The notes under the pieces are model-generated. The model saw only the letters and a list, made by a program, of their open reading frames with translations, was not told the DNA's origin and ran no database searches. A stretch of DNA of 23,146 nucleotides from Phallusia fumigata (taxonomy: Eukaryota > Chordata > Ascidiacea > Phlebobranchia > Ascidiidae). The stretch's first letter is position 1, and each line of letters starts with the position of its first letter. Shown here in pieces: positions 1-10,852 of this stretch. The stretch covers positions 1 through 23,146 of the forward strand of contig QXVZ01014545.1 in assembly GCA_008931825.1 (NCBI GenBank), read 5' to 3'. Both the position numbers and the translations under genes were made by a program.

Positions 1-1
1 G

Positions 2-1550
2 AAGTCGGGACTTGGAGTGAGCATAGTGGGTGGATCGGACAGTTTGCTGGTGAGTTTTATCCCTTTTTTGCAAAACTTTAGGTTTTTTTTCCTATGATAC
101 GAAAAAACAGTGGCGCTTAAGACCAGTGCGATCCAACTTTATTTTGTCTTTGGTCAAAATGAAAGTTTGCGGGTAAAAAAAATATTTCGCGGGGCCACAA
201 TTGGTCTGCGGGCCTGCAGTTTGACCATGCTGCTGTAAACGAGGTTTTGTAATAAATTAGGGATTGTGCACTTACCATGAAAGTTTTACGGAAAACGAAT
301 AAAGCAAATACTTTTTCGGGAATTTAAATGCGGTGTAGAAGTTTTACGACCTATTGGATCTAAATTGTTGGATATCGGAGCCACCCTAAAATTTTCCAAG
401 GGTAACCTTCGTAATGAAAAACTTAGAGATTTTTTTTCGAGGGTAACCCACTTCGTTGTACAATTTAGAATTTTTTTTTTTTGGGGGGGGGGTTGGCCCC
501 TTTGCCCCATTTTNGGATGGCCCCTTTCGCCCATTTGTCGTAAACAAAACGAAATGTAGACTCTGTAAAATCCATTTTTACTTAAACTTTTTTTTGCAAC
601 GCAAATAATAAAACCAGATGAACATTATCGATAACAACCCATTGTAATTCAAAACAAAATGGCCGGTTTTCTCAAAAAGTTTATGAAAACCCTCTAAAGC
701 TAAAGTTTATCTGTGAACACGTTTGTAAAGTTTGTTGAACCGCTTGGCTGCCTGTCCTGACATTTTCTTTTGCAACTTTGGGAGCTCGCTTGGGCGTTAA
801 CCACTTTTCACTCTTCAAATTGACCCCATGCCCCAGGGTAAAACACTTTTGAAGAAAATATGTGTGAGCTTTACCGAACATTTTCGGTCTATTAATTCGG
901 ATAATTGTCGGAACCGCAATCGTTAAAAACCAACTGAACAAATTCCTTACAAGTCCGAGATTGAAGTGTTGGGCGGGGTTAACTGTAAAGAAAAACATGG
1001 CAATAATTTATTTGTCAGAACCTCATCGAAAGATTTCTGAAAACCTAATCGTCGTCTGTTAAACAGAGCATGATTGCATGTAAAATCGCTATCCTGCTCA
1101 AAAGATTTTTGAGACCGCCCTGGTAAAGCAGTTTTTTGGGCGACATTTTTTACTGTAATAGTTTTAAGGGAAATAAACAGTTGCTTAAGTTTTTTTGTTA
1201 TTTACAAGTACTACTATCATCCTTGTATTAACCTGTTTTCGGCGTTTAGAAGTGGTAACATATAACTAGGTACACGACAGGTTTGCGGCCTTCAACACAC
1301 AATCATTCCAATGTCACGCATGAGATTCGAACCCTTGACCCTGTAACTAACATTTTTCGCAGAATTCCATCCTTGTGCACACAGTGTACGATGAAGGGGC
1401 GGCGGCAAAGGACGGGAGGTTATGGCCGGGTGACAGGATATTATTCGTGAACACTCATGATCTGCGTCACGCAACGCACGATCAAGCGATCGAGGTGTTA
1501 AGAAACACACCGGGGAAGGTTCGACTCACTGTCCATCGCGATGAAAACAG
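2..1550 (+). CDS. MPDZ: Exons for PDZ domain equivalent to MPDZ PDZ10
   Basis: Exon 2-49 is cut by the left edge and carries the binding loop [14 protein letters not shown]. Exon 1363-1550 supplies the rest: [28 protein letters not shown], the helix [13 protein letters not shown] and the last strand VRLTVHRDE. Vertebrate MPDZ PDZ10 reads GLGLSIVGGSDTLL, EEGAACKDGRLWAGDQIL and VRLTLYRDE at the same places. The usual LEVNG turn is LFVNTHD, so the canonical glycine is missing, which is tolerated in PDZ folds. The intron between the exons (50-1362) splits the domain just after the binding loop. Confidence 0.93.
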
Positions 1551-4500
1551 GTGATATATGAGTTTGGGTTATAAGTGGTAACTTATGGTGTACAAGTCTT
1601 CAGTTCTTTACGAAAGATGACTTAAGATTCAGCAACAAATGTAGTCACCTTCAGTTTCTGTAAGACAACACATGCCAAACAAAATAAAGCCATAAAGCCT
1701 TTTTTTATCAAGCTCTGCACATTAGGCAAACTTAGTTAAGCGGCGGGGACACAATGATTTCGATTTTTTGTTGCTTAGCTCAGCTCCCCAAGTAATTGTA
1801 TGCTACGCATTACTGACATATGTTTGCATCATTTTTATTTGTTACATTTAACAAAGCAGCTTTTGCTAGATTTTGATTAGCACTATGTCGGTTACGAAAT
1901 TCTATAGAATACCAGCTTAATGTATTTGATCTCACACATACAACTGCCGCTTGTCTGTCCGATGCATCCGGCTTCACATGATCAGGTTAACCAGGTCGAC
2001 AACGCTACATCTTGTCAAGCCCTTTACACAGAGCAAAGTCCAACTATGACACACACCCGCCATTAACAACTAGGGGCCAATTGGTAAAATCAAACGTTGC
2101 ACACCAACTAACCCGCTCATGTAAAGCCCCATGCATCAGACAGACTGTGTTCAATCTACCATAGATCCACAACAGAGATTTTTGCTCAACTTTTTATCTT
2201 ACCCGGCCCAGAAACGTTCACAAAAATTGAGATAGCGGTTTATTCCCATTTGCACTTCAGTCGAAACTTGCTAATGGACACGATCAAATAGTTAATATTT
2301 CTTGTGATCGATAAATTGGTTTCTAACATTTTTACCTCGATCCGTGTCCCATTTGCAAACCGTTTTATGGATACTAGTTGAGAAATACTACCTTAGTCGC
2401 TTTTGAACATAATCAATGTTGTGTTGTTTTTGTATTTGGTGTTGTGCAGCTTTGGTGAGATCTAATCTCGGATATTTTTGTGTTTGCTTCGGTGTTTTTC
2501 AGGTCAAAAAGATTTCTTAAGTGGCAGAGAAAGTTTAGATTACCAAACCTTGCTTATTGGTGAAATACACGAGCTTGCATGAGTGGTAGTTGTGCATGTG
2601 TACAAGCACTTCTCTAATTCTCACTCGTTACTGCCCTGTTGATTCTTAAACTGCACTTTTTCAAGTTTTTTTCTTGGCAAACGATTTTTAAACTCACTTT
2701 TTAGATTTGCTTAATTGCATGTTATCGATTTTCAAATGACTTCGCAACTTTTTTTGGCTGTTAGAATGACGTCACAAACCTCTAATTAGCGGTCGTTATT
2801 AACTAACACGATTGACTAACATATTTAGCCAAAATCTACAAAAATTCTGTTTCAAACAAGTAGATATTTTGTTCACAGGCTGTTTTGTGAAACCTGCTGT
2901 GGTTTATCAAGACAACACCTTTATTGATCTAAAATCCTCATAAACTCATGCCTGTTATCTGAAATTTTAAAAATCAGACGTATCTTTACCGCGCATGCAA
3001 TCGGTATCTCTATTGACAACTAGAGCAACAATTCGTAACTTTTATCGTGCGTCGATATAATTGCATGTACTCCAAATTTACTCACTCTTACCGTTCACAT
3101 TTTAAATACTGGTTATTCCATAGTTAACTTAACAAATTTATTCCACATATTTTTTTCAACACTGTTTGAAATATTCTAGTTGTGCATTAAGATACCTGAT
3201 AAATTTATGTGACAAAAAATTAGATGTAAAAAATAAAACCCCGGCTCTCTTCAGAAATCCTTTACACTACAATAAAACGCATTTTTACAGTATTACGTTT
3301 CCGAGTTTCGAACTCTCAACCCTTTAGCTTTGTTATCCGCCATTTTACCGCTTTTGCTTCATCACAGGGAGGCAGTCAACAGTGAAAACGACAACGACTT
3401 ATACGATGTCTATGATGTCCATCTTACTAAGAAAGGAGGACGAAGCCTCGGTCTCAGCATTGTTGGCCGAAGGTTGGTACATGGCCTTAAAAAATATACA
3501 CAGTTGATTTTTGCAAATGAATGTATGTTATCATAAGAACATGTCATTGTTATAACGTACAGTGGCAATCTGTCCTGTTTGGTTGTTTGAGCATTGCCAG
3601 TTTAGCTTTTAATTAAACGTGCTTGCGTAAATCGAGTCGTGAGCTAGCTTAATGCGGCCAAACAACAAAACACTTTTGTTCAGAAAATGCCTGTTAGCAA
3701 AAATTTCAAACCTGTTGCAAGTAACTGTCTCTATGTTCCTTATCCAGTGTTTGCAAATAGGCCGCGGAGCTAGATTAAAATATTAGAATCCGAATTGCCA
3801 CCCCCTAAGAGTTAGGACATTAGTTGATTGTGTTCAGTAGCAAGTTAAGGTAATCTTGTCATGCTGATAAGATAGTGGGTCACGAAGTTTTCATTTTTTT
3901 TAAGCAAGAAAGTTTCAGAAACACTGGCTTAACCGACTAAATTTAATGAAAAGCAAGAAAAACAAGCTTCTTCAGTGATCACTTGTCAATCCTTATCTCA
4001 TATTGTTTCACAGAAACGGAGCTGGAGTGTTTGTGTCGAATCTCGTCCAGGGTGGGGCAGCAGAGAGGGATGGGACAATGAGGAAAGGAGATCAGATCCT
4101 CGCTGTTAACGGGGTCGACCTGAGGATGGCCGGTCAAGATGTCGCTGCTCAATTACTCAAGGTGAGAAATTTACTTTTGCCAACAAGACATTTTGTAAAC
4201 TGGGATTCTGTGTGTAAAATATACAAAGTGTTTGCATGCAGAAAAGTCCCGCAATTCTAAATTAGAAGGATGGAGAATAGGAAGCTGGTGTATTGATTCG
4301 TGGGTACTTAATGCAAAAATCAGCAAAACAAAAAACAATGCCAACTGAACACTTGGGCCAGTTAAAAACGTGATATATGAATTTTATCAAAATGCATTGT
4401 TGCATTCTCAATACAGGAGGTGTTGACTTAAAACCACCAGCCTAACACGCATTACGTTTTTTATGAATTGAACCAGAACTTTTAATTTTTTCCTGATCTG

Positions 4501-6801
4501 TTGTGTAGAACGCGCATGGCACAGTTGACATCAGAGTTGGTCGCTTGAAAGCTGGAATACCTGAAGATCTCATCTCCCTGCCTCATTCCCATTACATGAG
4601 CAGTTCAACAGATGAAAGCAGTCAACCCACAATCACAACGAAGGAACGAGAAGAACAACAAGTTCGATTCGTCGAAATCGACAAGGTAATGGGAGTCTCC
4701 CAAACCGAAACCCAATTTTGTACTTTATTTCTATGGTAGAGTTTAGTTTATTCTTGGATTACGTAATTTTAATGACGTGTAACGCGTATTTTGTTACGTC
4801 ACAGTCGCCAACTCAACCTCTGGGCATCAGCATTGCTGGTGGCGTCGGTTCCCCGTTGGGGGATGTCCCGATTTTTGTGGCAATGGTTCAAGACAGCGGA
4901 GCAGCCGCAAAGAAACTGAAAGTAAGTGCATTGGTCAGATACATACGCCATGTATTTGACTGTGCGTGTTAATTAACTGTCATAGAACTTTTGTACTAAG
5001 GCCGTGGTTCTCTTCACGTCGTTGTAATTTGCCTTAAATGTCGCACCATAGTTCTTATCTAAACTTTTTGTGAATCAATAAATCCAACTTTGATAACAAG
5101 CATCTTTTTTTAATTCTTATCGTTGGTTCGCCGAAAGTCCAACCAACTTTTTCAAAGGCGTCGCATCGAAAAAAGTTCAATGCAAAAAGTAACACTGTAT
5201 TATACAATGTCCACTACATGCAGAGCTGGATAGGCATGTTAACTATCAATGTTCATTACTATCAATCCAACTTTCCACACAGGTCGGTGACAAGATCCTG
5301 AGCATCAACGGCCAAAGTACAGACCAAAAGTCACATGACGAAGTTGTCGATATGCTGAAAGGGTCAGAAGATGCCATCGTGCTAATGCAGGTAAAAAAGC
5401 GAGTTTCTTATTTCCATGTACCATCAATTTTGTTGAAAAGTTTTGGTCCTTGTTAAAGTGTTACCCGCAGAAAATATTAAAGCCAACAGTGTACTTAGAT
5501 AACTTTGGACCTGAATAACCATGGCCTTGTAAGGGTAAATCAAACTGTTCAACTTTATTCAGCCATAACCGTCAATTGCCCCTTGTCTGACACTGTGTTT
5601 TGAAAGAGGACATCAAGTTCACATCGAGTAGCCCCACTTTATCAACACCTTGTTTGACCTCAAGTAACCCCCGGTATTTACATCCTGTTTGACCAAGAGT
5701 TACCTTTCGAACGTAACAGGTTCAGGACGGCGGCGAACCGATCAAGAGATTGTCGGATTACCTCACACAAGCTGCTAGTGCCGCAAATGCGATGGTCGGT
5801 GCCACGAGTCCCATCGACGACGTACAGAGCAGGTTAGTTGGGATCTTGTCTGATTTTTTAATGGTCCGTACTTCTTTCGTTGTATTTTGTGGTGACTTTG
5901 CCGCACAGTGTAGGCTAAAGACATAATTTAGCTGGGTGGCAAGGTGACTTTGCCGCACAGTGTAGGCTAAAGTCATAATTTAGCTGGGTGGCGAATATAC
6001 GCACTGCCCGACCATGTTGATATTACCGATAGTTTTGTGTACTGTGTGCATTTTACTATGCCACAGATGATCTTGTTGGTATTTCTGGCCTAAGCCTGGT
6101 TACATTTTATGTTGTACTTTCGTACAAACTTTATTCACTTTGTAAACCATCCAAAAACAAGCTTTTAGTCCATGTAGATAGTCGTCTAACATTGTACGGT
6201 TGGCTGCCAAAAGCTAGTTTGGAAACCCACTTTCGACGTCCAAACTTGTGCTATAATCATACGAACGTTTTTTACAGCAACAAAGAGATAGACATAGAGT
6301 TGATGCGTGGGGCTGATGGATTGGGATTCACTATAGTTGGAGGTTACGGTTCTCCTCATGGAAATCTTCCAATATTCGTCAAGTCAGTGTCACCAGTGGG
6401 CGCTGCTGCGGTGGACGGGAGGTTGAAGAGAGGAGACAAAATTGTGTCCGTCAACGGTAAAATACTTACCAACCTATATTTTAAATCTACAAGCAACTCA
6501 TTGCACCTTATTGGTTTTATACAAACGTGTGCCATGATAAATTTATAATTCGGACTAAGGAATTACAGAGACTGATTTGTGTGTGCTTTAAGCTTCTGTT
6601 TCTTTATAGTTTACCCGAAACTCTGCATTAGGCACCTGTGGTTCAGCTCTAATATACCATGTTAAATCAGTTTGATAGAAAGAATTATGATTTTTGTTTG
6701 CAGGTGAACAGTTGGAGGGCTACACACATGAAGAAGCTGCAGAAGCATTGAAGCGACGGAGCAACCACATTATTTTGCGCATTGTTCCCGCGGAAAGATA
6801 A
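2..6801 (+). CDS. MPDZ: MPDZ/PATJ multi-PDZ scaffold, C-terminal part (10 exons)
   Basis: This gene encodes the C-terminal four PDZ domains of a multi-PDZ scaffold that in animals gathers junction, polarity and receptor proteins under the plasma membrane. Exons read from the sequence are 2-49, 1363-1550, 3368-3472, 4014-4161, 4509-4685, 4805-4921, 5283-5390, 5720-5832, 6278-6456 and 6704-6801; all have GT/AG borders and compatible phases, giving 426 residues and a TAA stop. The carboxylate-binding loops are [31 protein letters not shown] and [15 protein letters not shown]. Order and wording match vertebrate MPDZ PDZ10-13, for example [19 protein letters not shown] in PDZ12 and YGSPHG in PDZ13. 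PATJ ends with the same four domains, so this is probably the pre-duplication orthologue of both. The 5' part, including any L27 domain, is outside the window. Family call is secure; MPDZ versus PATJ cannot be decided here. Confidence 0.95.
471..537. repeat. Homopolymer junction and imperfect 23-base repeat around an n
   Basis: Twelve T (471-482) run straight into ten G (483-492). Then a 23-base stretch, 491-513, is repeated with four mismatches at 515-537 on the other side of a single n at 514. It may be a short satellite-like element, or low-quality sequence at a homopolymer where the read was patched. Confidence 0.5.
1300..1345 (-). repeat. tRNA-derived SINE-like fragment, antisense
   Basis: On the minus strand, 1323-1333 reads ggttcgaatct, a perfect pol III B-box, preceded by ttacagggtcaag, a wording typical of tRNA-derived SINEs. 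No A-box is visible because the coding exon begins at 1363. It is probably a 5'-truncated fragment that now abuts the splice acceptor. Confidence 0.4.
1551..3367 (+). other. Intron 2 of the MPDZ/PATJ gene
   Basis: The intron begins gtgata and ends cttcatcacag. It is AT-rich and I see no extra exon, RNA gene or complete mobile element in it. A B-box-like word lies near the 3' end. Confidence 0.75.
3290..3350 (-). repeat. tRNA-derived SINE-like fragment, antisense
   Basis: Minus-strand 3303-3315 reads gagttcgaaactc, a B-box-like core. In the same orientation it is preceded by aaaatggcggataac and aaagggttga, resembling the A-box to B-box body of a tRNA-type SINE. It lies about 50 nt before the acceptor of exon 3368-3472, and its pyrimidine-rich + strand appears to form part of the splice acceptor tract. 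Confidence 0.35.
3368..4685 (+). CDS. MPDZ: Exons for PDZ domain equivalent to MPDZ PDZ11 plus linker
   Basis: Exons 3368-3472, 4014-4161 and 4509-4685 encode [19 protein letters not shown], then [29 protein letters not shown] and [14 protein letters not shown]. The phrase VGRLKAG matches VGRIKAG after the same vertebrate domain. A polar linker of about 40 residues follows, rich in Ser, Thr and Gln, ending VRFVEIDK, which is the first strand of the next PDZ. The exon junctions inside the domain are phase 2 and then phase 0. Confidence 0.92.
4805..5832 (+). CDS. MPDZ: Exons for PDZ domain equivalent to MPDZ PDZ12 plus linker
   Basis: Exon 4805-4921 holds the hallmark [19 protein letters not shown] and the EF-loop start [10 protein letters not shown]. 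Exon 5283-5390 holds [19 protein letters not shown] and the helix [19 protein letters not shown]. Exon 5720-5832 is a linker beginning [12 protein letters not shown], corresponding to the VVAGGD region of vertebrate MPDZ. The [12 protein letters not shown] string is nearly invariant between this sequence and vertebrates, suggesting strong constraint on this domain. Confidence 0.93.
5891..5992. repeat. 52-bp tandem duplication in an MPDZ/PATJ intron
   Basis: A 52-base unit beginning ggtgactttgccgcacagtg occurs at 5891-5942 and again immediately at 5943-5992, with one internal substitution (aagacat versus aagtcat) and slight drift at the end. It lies in the intron after exon 5720-5832. No n separates the copies, so it looks like a genuine recent tandem duplication. 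Confidence 0.85.
6278..6801 (+). CDS. MPDZ: Exons for terminal PDZ domain equivalent to MPDZ PDZ13
   Basis: Exon 6278-6456 encodes [19 protein letters not shown], then [35 protein letters not shown]. Exon 6704-6801 encodes [18 protein letters not shown] and the last strand [11 protein letters not shown] before TAA at 6799-6801. Vertebrate PDZ13 has the same GYGSPHGDLPIYVK and LEGVTHEEAV strings. The protein ends six residues after the domain, as in the vertebrate family, and the C-terminus is not an obvious PDZ ligand. Confidence 0.94.
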
Positions 6802-6914
6802 AACCTACACATAGAAATCGTACCATGCATTCTATCTCTATTGTTGTTGAGCAGTAAATCATGTTGTCATATTACAGTGCTTCTCAGGTTTTCCATTCTG
6901 CAGTAAATGCAACG

Positions 6915-6920
6915 AATAAA
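6915..6920 (+). terminator. Polyadenylation signal of the MPDZ/PATJ gene
   Basis: An AATAAA hexamer lies 114 nt after the TAA stop and is the first canonical signal downstream. A TG/T-rich stretch follows. Confidence 0.6.
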
Positions 6921-7911
6921 TTCATTAAATGAATCCCTTAAAAAACATGTTACAATGCCAGAAAATACGGTTGTATTTTTTTAAAAACATTCCCATCATA
7001 GATTGTGACGTAATTTACAAGGAAAACAAAACTAATAAAAACTGCCCAAATTGTTGATTGGTGGGTGCTATAGTTATTTGTTNTACAACTTTGATTACCA
7101 AAGTTTCTGACATTTTTATTAACAGCCATGATTTCTGTTTGATTATCTATGTTACCATTTGCTTCAACTGCTTAAGAACATTGTTATGGCTGTGGTCAAC
7201 TGCCAAACAATGAAAGATGTCTAACATTTAAAATGGTTATAAATAGGAATGGGCCAATAAAGTGTTCCATTTGACAGATCTCCAAGCATCTTATGTTAAT
7301 GCACAAATCATTATTATGTCAAGCATGAATAGACAAATTTTGATGCCAAGCAAACCCACTTCCATGCAACCTTTAAGTTTGTAAGCCAAATTAAACTGTT
7401 TTGCAACAAATATTTCTAAATTTAAGTCTGATTTTCAATAGTGATTGCTACAATGTAAGCTTAGATGATTGGCCATNTACAACTTTGATTACCGAAGTTT
7501 CTGACATTTTTATTAACAGCCATGATTTCTGCTTGATTATCTATGTTACCATTTGCTTAAACTGCTTAAGAACGTTGTTATGGCTGTGGTCAACTGCCAA
7601 ACAATGAAAGATGTCTAACATTTAAAATGGCTATAAATAATGGGCCAATACCAAAAGTGTTCCGTTTGACAGATCTCTGAGCATCTTATGTTAATGCTCA
7701 AATCATTATTATGTCAAGCATGAATAGACTAATTTTGATGCTAACCAAACCCACTTTTTTTGCAACAAATATTTCTAAATTTAAGCCTGATTTAATGATT
7801 TGCTACAATGTAAGCTTAGATGATTGGCCATTTGTTTTTACTTAAAAATGTTCTTGATTTCAATTTTTTAGAGATGAACTGCCAACTATGCCGTTTAAAT
7901 ATTGTTTTTAG
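6921..7911. other. Intergenic region between the MPDZ/PATJ gene and the membrane-protein gene
   Basis: No coding exon is supported here. Most of the interval is a pair of diverged direct copies (7084-7476 and 7478-7831) introduced by single n characters. The true intergenic distance is therefore probably several hundred bases shorter than shown. Confidence 0.7.
7084..7831. repeat. Diverged direct duplication at n-joins, likely two alleles
   Basis: Copy A (7084-7476) and copy B (7478-7831) both begin tacaactttgattacc and both end gatgattggccat. They differ by scattered substitutions and several indels, including about 40 bases present only in copy A. Each copy starts directly after a single n (7083 and 7477). 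Copy B continues into unique sequence while copy A stops at the n. This is the pattern expected when two heterozygous contig ends overlap but are too different to merge. Confidence 0.8.
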
Positions 7912-7920
7912 GCATTCCTC
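7902..7920 (+). promoter_or_regulatory. Candidate spliced-leader acceptor before the membrane-protein start
   Basis: The sequence attgtttttag, a strong pyrimidine-rich acceptor, is followed by only nine bases (gcattcctc) and then ATG at 7921. In ascidians many mRNAs receive a short spliced leader at such a site. An ordinary 5' UTR exon further upstream is the alternative. Confidence 0.4.
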
Positions 7921-9237
7921 ATGAGACTAGAAAACAATGAACAGCCAGATAATTATGTTGCAGTAAGTTTTATTACTTGTTGCTAGTTGCAATAAAACAG
8001 AAGACTTAAAACCTTGTATTTGCTGCAGTTAAACATTTGGCCATTGCTGTGGACCCTTCCAACCTGTTTGTTAAACTATTATGTGGAATCTGTCGGAAGC
8101 TGGGATTTAATTTCATTCTCACAAAACATAGTGAGTGGTAAACAGTTTTATTCTAATGTTTTTTTACCATACACTTACTAACTCGGGGGTGTAAACTTTT
8201 TAATAGGTGAACAGTTTTCCAAAAAGAAAATGATTTTTAAATTATAACAATAGTTTCAGGTTTTGCACTTTTTGACATAATGACATGAGTGTTTTTTATG
8301 TTTTCTTATTGATTATTTTGCATTCAGGTTTTGTATGCCTGACTTGCATGGGGTGAAATGCTAAACTAGAACTTTAAATCCAAAATAAGGCTGCTGTCAT
8401 GAGTTCAATTCCCGCCACAAGCTAGAGTTTTTATACCTAGGCCTATGCTTAAATGGTAGGCTGTGATCGACGTTATGATTTATAACCCTTGCCTATCTGC
8501 ACAGTAATACTTGTGTTAAATGTTATCATTACTGCCTGCTCAGGATCAGATCCTAAAAAAGTGTTCATCTACTTCCACTGAATTTATATTTAACCAGATA
8601 GGATGTATGCCTTACACTTTATAATTTTGCAGGTTTTATTGTTGTACACATACACTCTTTGTTTATCCATATTTTCTTTCCTTCTGGCTGCACTTCAGAA
8701 ACTATTGGAAAAGCTTATTGTACAACAAAAATTCCCAGTAAGTAAAAATGTCATTTGACAAAGCAATTTGTGATAAAAAAATATTTTATTCCAGAGGTCA
8801 GCCTTGCAAAAAAGGGTGAAAAAAATCAAAAAGAAACTGCTTAAAAAGTGTTGCTCCAAGAATCAAAGCAAGAGGTATGATATTATATCTTTAAAAAAAC
8901 GTATTATGACTTTCTATTTAACATTGTGTAGCTATCTCCTGCTTGGTGTTGTTTTCGAGGTGTTTAGTATTGCTATGTTTTCTTTCACAAAATGAAACAA
9001 ACTTAACTCAATCCTAAACTATAGGCAGTTAGATAGAGAAAATAAAATTATTCCAATTTCACATTAAACATCATAATATTCCACAGTGGGACCACAGTAC
9101 AATACTCTCCACTGCCCTCCAACGGTGTAGATGAGCCAGATGAGGAGGTTTTCACGAAGAAAATGGTCGAAACTTATATTTCTCCTCCAGACAACAATAT
9201 GAATTTACCCTCCACATCAGAAACTGTTAAAGAATAA
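7921..9237 (+). CDS. Unrecognised small membrane protein with a polybasic tail (5 exons)
   Basis: Exons 7921-7962, 8029-8130, 8633-8737, 8795-8874 and 9087-9237 join in frame with GT/AG borders to give 159 residues ending in TAA. The start is the first ATG after the acceptor at 7911; the frame upstream of that acceptor is closed. Two hydrophobic stretches, about residues 16-34 (NIWPLLWTLPTCLLNYYV) and 48-72 (VLLLYTYTLCLSIFSFLLAA), suggest two membrane segments. A strongly basic run follows (residues 84-108, containing KRVKKIKKKLLKKCC), with a cysteine pair that could be acylated. The tail is acidic and polar, with DEPDEEVF. A hairpin with both ends in the cytosol fits the positive-inside rule. 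I do not recognise the family and assign no function. The gene structure is convincing; the exact 5' end is less so. Confidence 0.72.
8330..8440 (+). repeat. tRNA-like SINE fragment in an intron
   Basis: In the third exon's upstream intron, 8401-8413 reads gagttcaattccc, close to a pol III B-box, after a body containing ggggtgaaatgc. The similarity to a tRNA is weak and there is no cloverleaf that I can fold, so a decayed SINE is the best reading. Confidence 0.3.
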
Positions 9238-10852
9238 GTTTTCCATTATATAAGTGATGTGTTTATAATAGAACAACAGGGCTTGGGTAATAAGGTGTTT
9301 TAATGACAAATTCTATCGTTTTTCTTTGGTTACTTGCCTGTTTATTCCTTCCAAAACAACATTGTGTTTTTTGCAACAACCCTTATTAAAAAAGACCTAT
9401 TTAGGTATAGTTGTTTTGCCTCTGTGTGCAAATTCTTTTCTACATCCTTGGCATATATTATAACATTGTTTCTTAAAGTCTTTCTTCTTACTTTGGTACA
9501 GAAAGTTGTCAGTATTTTTGTGAAATGTGATCTAATTCCAATTTTTTATTTTACGCCTCGTTACTCTGTCCAAATTTACTGGTTTATTTTTTACACATAT
9601 CGTTTAACTATGCTCCTGTTACAAGCAATATCTTTTTTCATTGTGGATTACCAGTGCTATTATAACCTCCACGGGGTGGCAGTAGATAGTTATACTTGCA
9701 ACAACAATTGTTTCTTGTTCTGATGTTGCTGCCGACAGCGATGATTTGTTGCAAACAGTTTTGATCGAAATTTTTTTGAAATTGTTTTCTCTCGCTGTGA
9801 ATTACGCGAGCGATTATCGCTCTTTTCTCAAGTTTTTATTGCAAATTGTAACATTATTTGTTGTTTTTTGCTTATCGTTCTCTACTGTATACTTCGTTTT
9901 TTTTTGGTATTGTTCAAATGCTTTTGGTGGGCATGTTGATTAATTTGAACCCAAAACTTTTACTAATGCTTGTCACAGTTATAAATGCTCGGTCCAAGTT
10001 AAATTTGCTTTCACAAACAACGCTGCGTCAAAACGAAAGTAAAATATCCCGGGGCGAAATATGGTTGGAATTTGCAGTTGGTATTCACTATTCATGTTCA
10101 TGTTGCAAAAAAACGCCTGTGAGCCTAAATAAATTTGGCGGCTTGTCAAAACTGACACTGGCAACGCGAGAAGCTTGTGATGTAAACTTTATTAAGAACT
10201 ACCAGGAATCGCTTCGTGTTCTGGGTTCGTGTGATCACCACGTCGCCGAAACTTGGTTTGAAGACTTGCTTGGATTTCTTTTGTAAGTTCAACCCTACCT
10301 GCAACGCCCTTTTCAAGGCCGTGTTTAAATACTTGCTTAATACAAGTTGCACAATAATAAACTTAAATCGGTAACTTTTATAGTATAATTAAACATTTTG
10401 TGCAAAAATGTTTATTTTGTTTGAAGCTGGTACTTAACATAACTATTTCAATCAAGTTCAATTTCAGTTATCTACGCAATGCATGTAAGTCCTATGAAAC
10501 CGAAACATTGGACGAAAGCAGAGATCGAACCTTCTCCGTAAAACGTGATAAGTGTGAAATATTCACAAAGCAATTCACACGAAGTTACTTCAGTAAGGCA
10601 AGCTTACAATAGGGCGTTAACGTTCTGCTATAACAGTCATTTGTTAAGGTTCGATGCACTGCTTGCAAGTCATTTTTTCGGAGACCAACCAAAAATCCAA
10701 AACGTGCAGACATTTATCAAAATAGAAGTGCAAGTTGTTGCAGAGCTTGTCTGAGCCACCGCTTGTTGCAGCAGCTGCTACAGGTGCAGTTTGTTTGTGT
10801 TACGTTGTTTTAGTTGTTGTTGTTGTAGATAATTGTGATTTGTAACACACAG
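9238..10852. other. T-rich intergenic region with unconvincing open frames
   Basis: The first 700 bases are strongly T-rich on the + strand and translate to Phe/Leu-rich frames that are a composition effect; part is probably the 3' UTR of the upstream gene, though no AATAAA is close. A longer frame covers 9858-10286 (up to 142 codons) with a less biased second half ending WFEDLLGFLL. It has no recognised domain, no clear splice context and no polyadenylation signal tied to it, so I do not call it a gene. A B-box-like word on the minus strand at 10522-10531 may mark another SINE remnant. Confidence 0.5.

Larger units (their letters stand above)
50..1362 (+). other. Intron 1 of the MPDZ/PATJ gene
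   Basis: The intron is bounded by the donor ctg|gtgagt and the acceptor ttttcgcag. It holds a 12-T then 10-G homopolymer junction at 471-492, a single n at 514 flanked by a 23-base imperfect repeat, and an antisense tRNA-like B-box about 30 nt before the acceptor. The open frames on either strand show no domain or splice signals that would make them coding. Confidence 0.8.

Noticed and set aside
3473-4013. Read-through of the PDZ11 exon past 3472 giving an alternative C-terminus
   Set aside because: The donor at 3473 and the acceptor at 4013 join in phase to complete a canonical PDZ domain; the read-through is simply intron.
9334-9943. Phe/Leu-rich open frames of 65-129 codons
   Set aside because: They reflect T-rich composition, with no domain, splice or polyadenylation context; a 3' UTR or spacer is more likely.
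9858-10286. 142-codon open frame ending WFEDLLGFLL
   Set aside because: Its second half looks less biased, but nothing identifies a domain or transcript; left as unassigned sequence.
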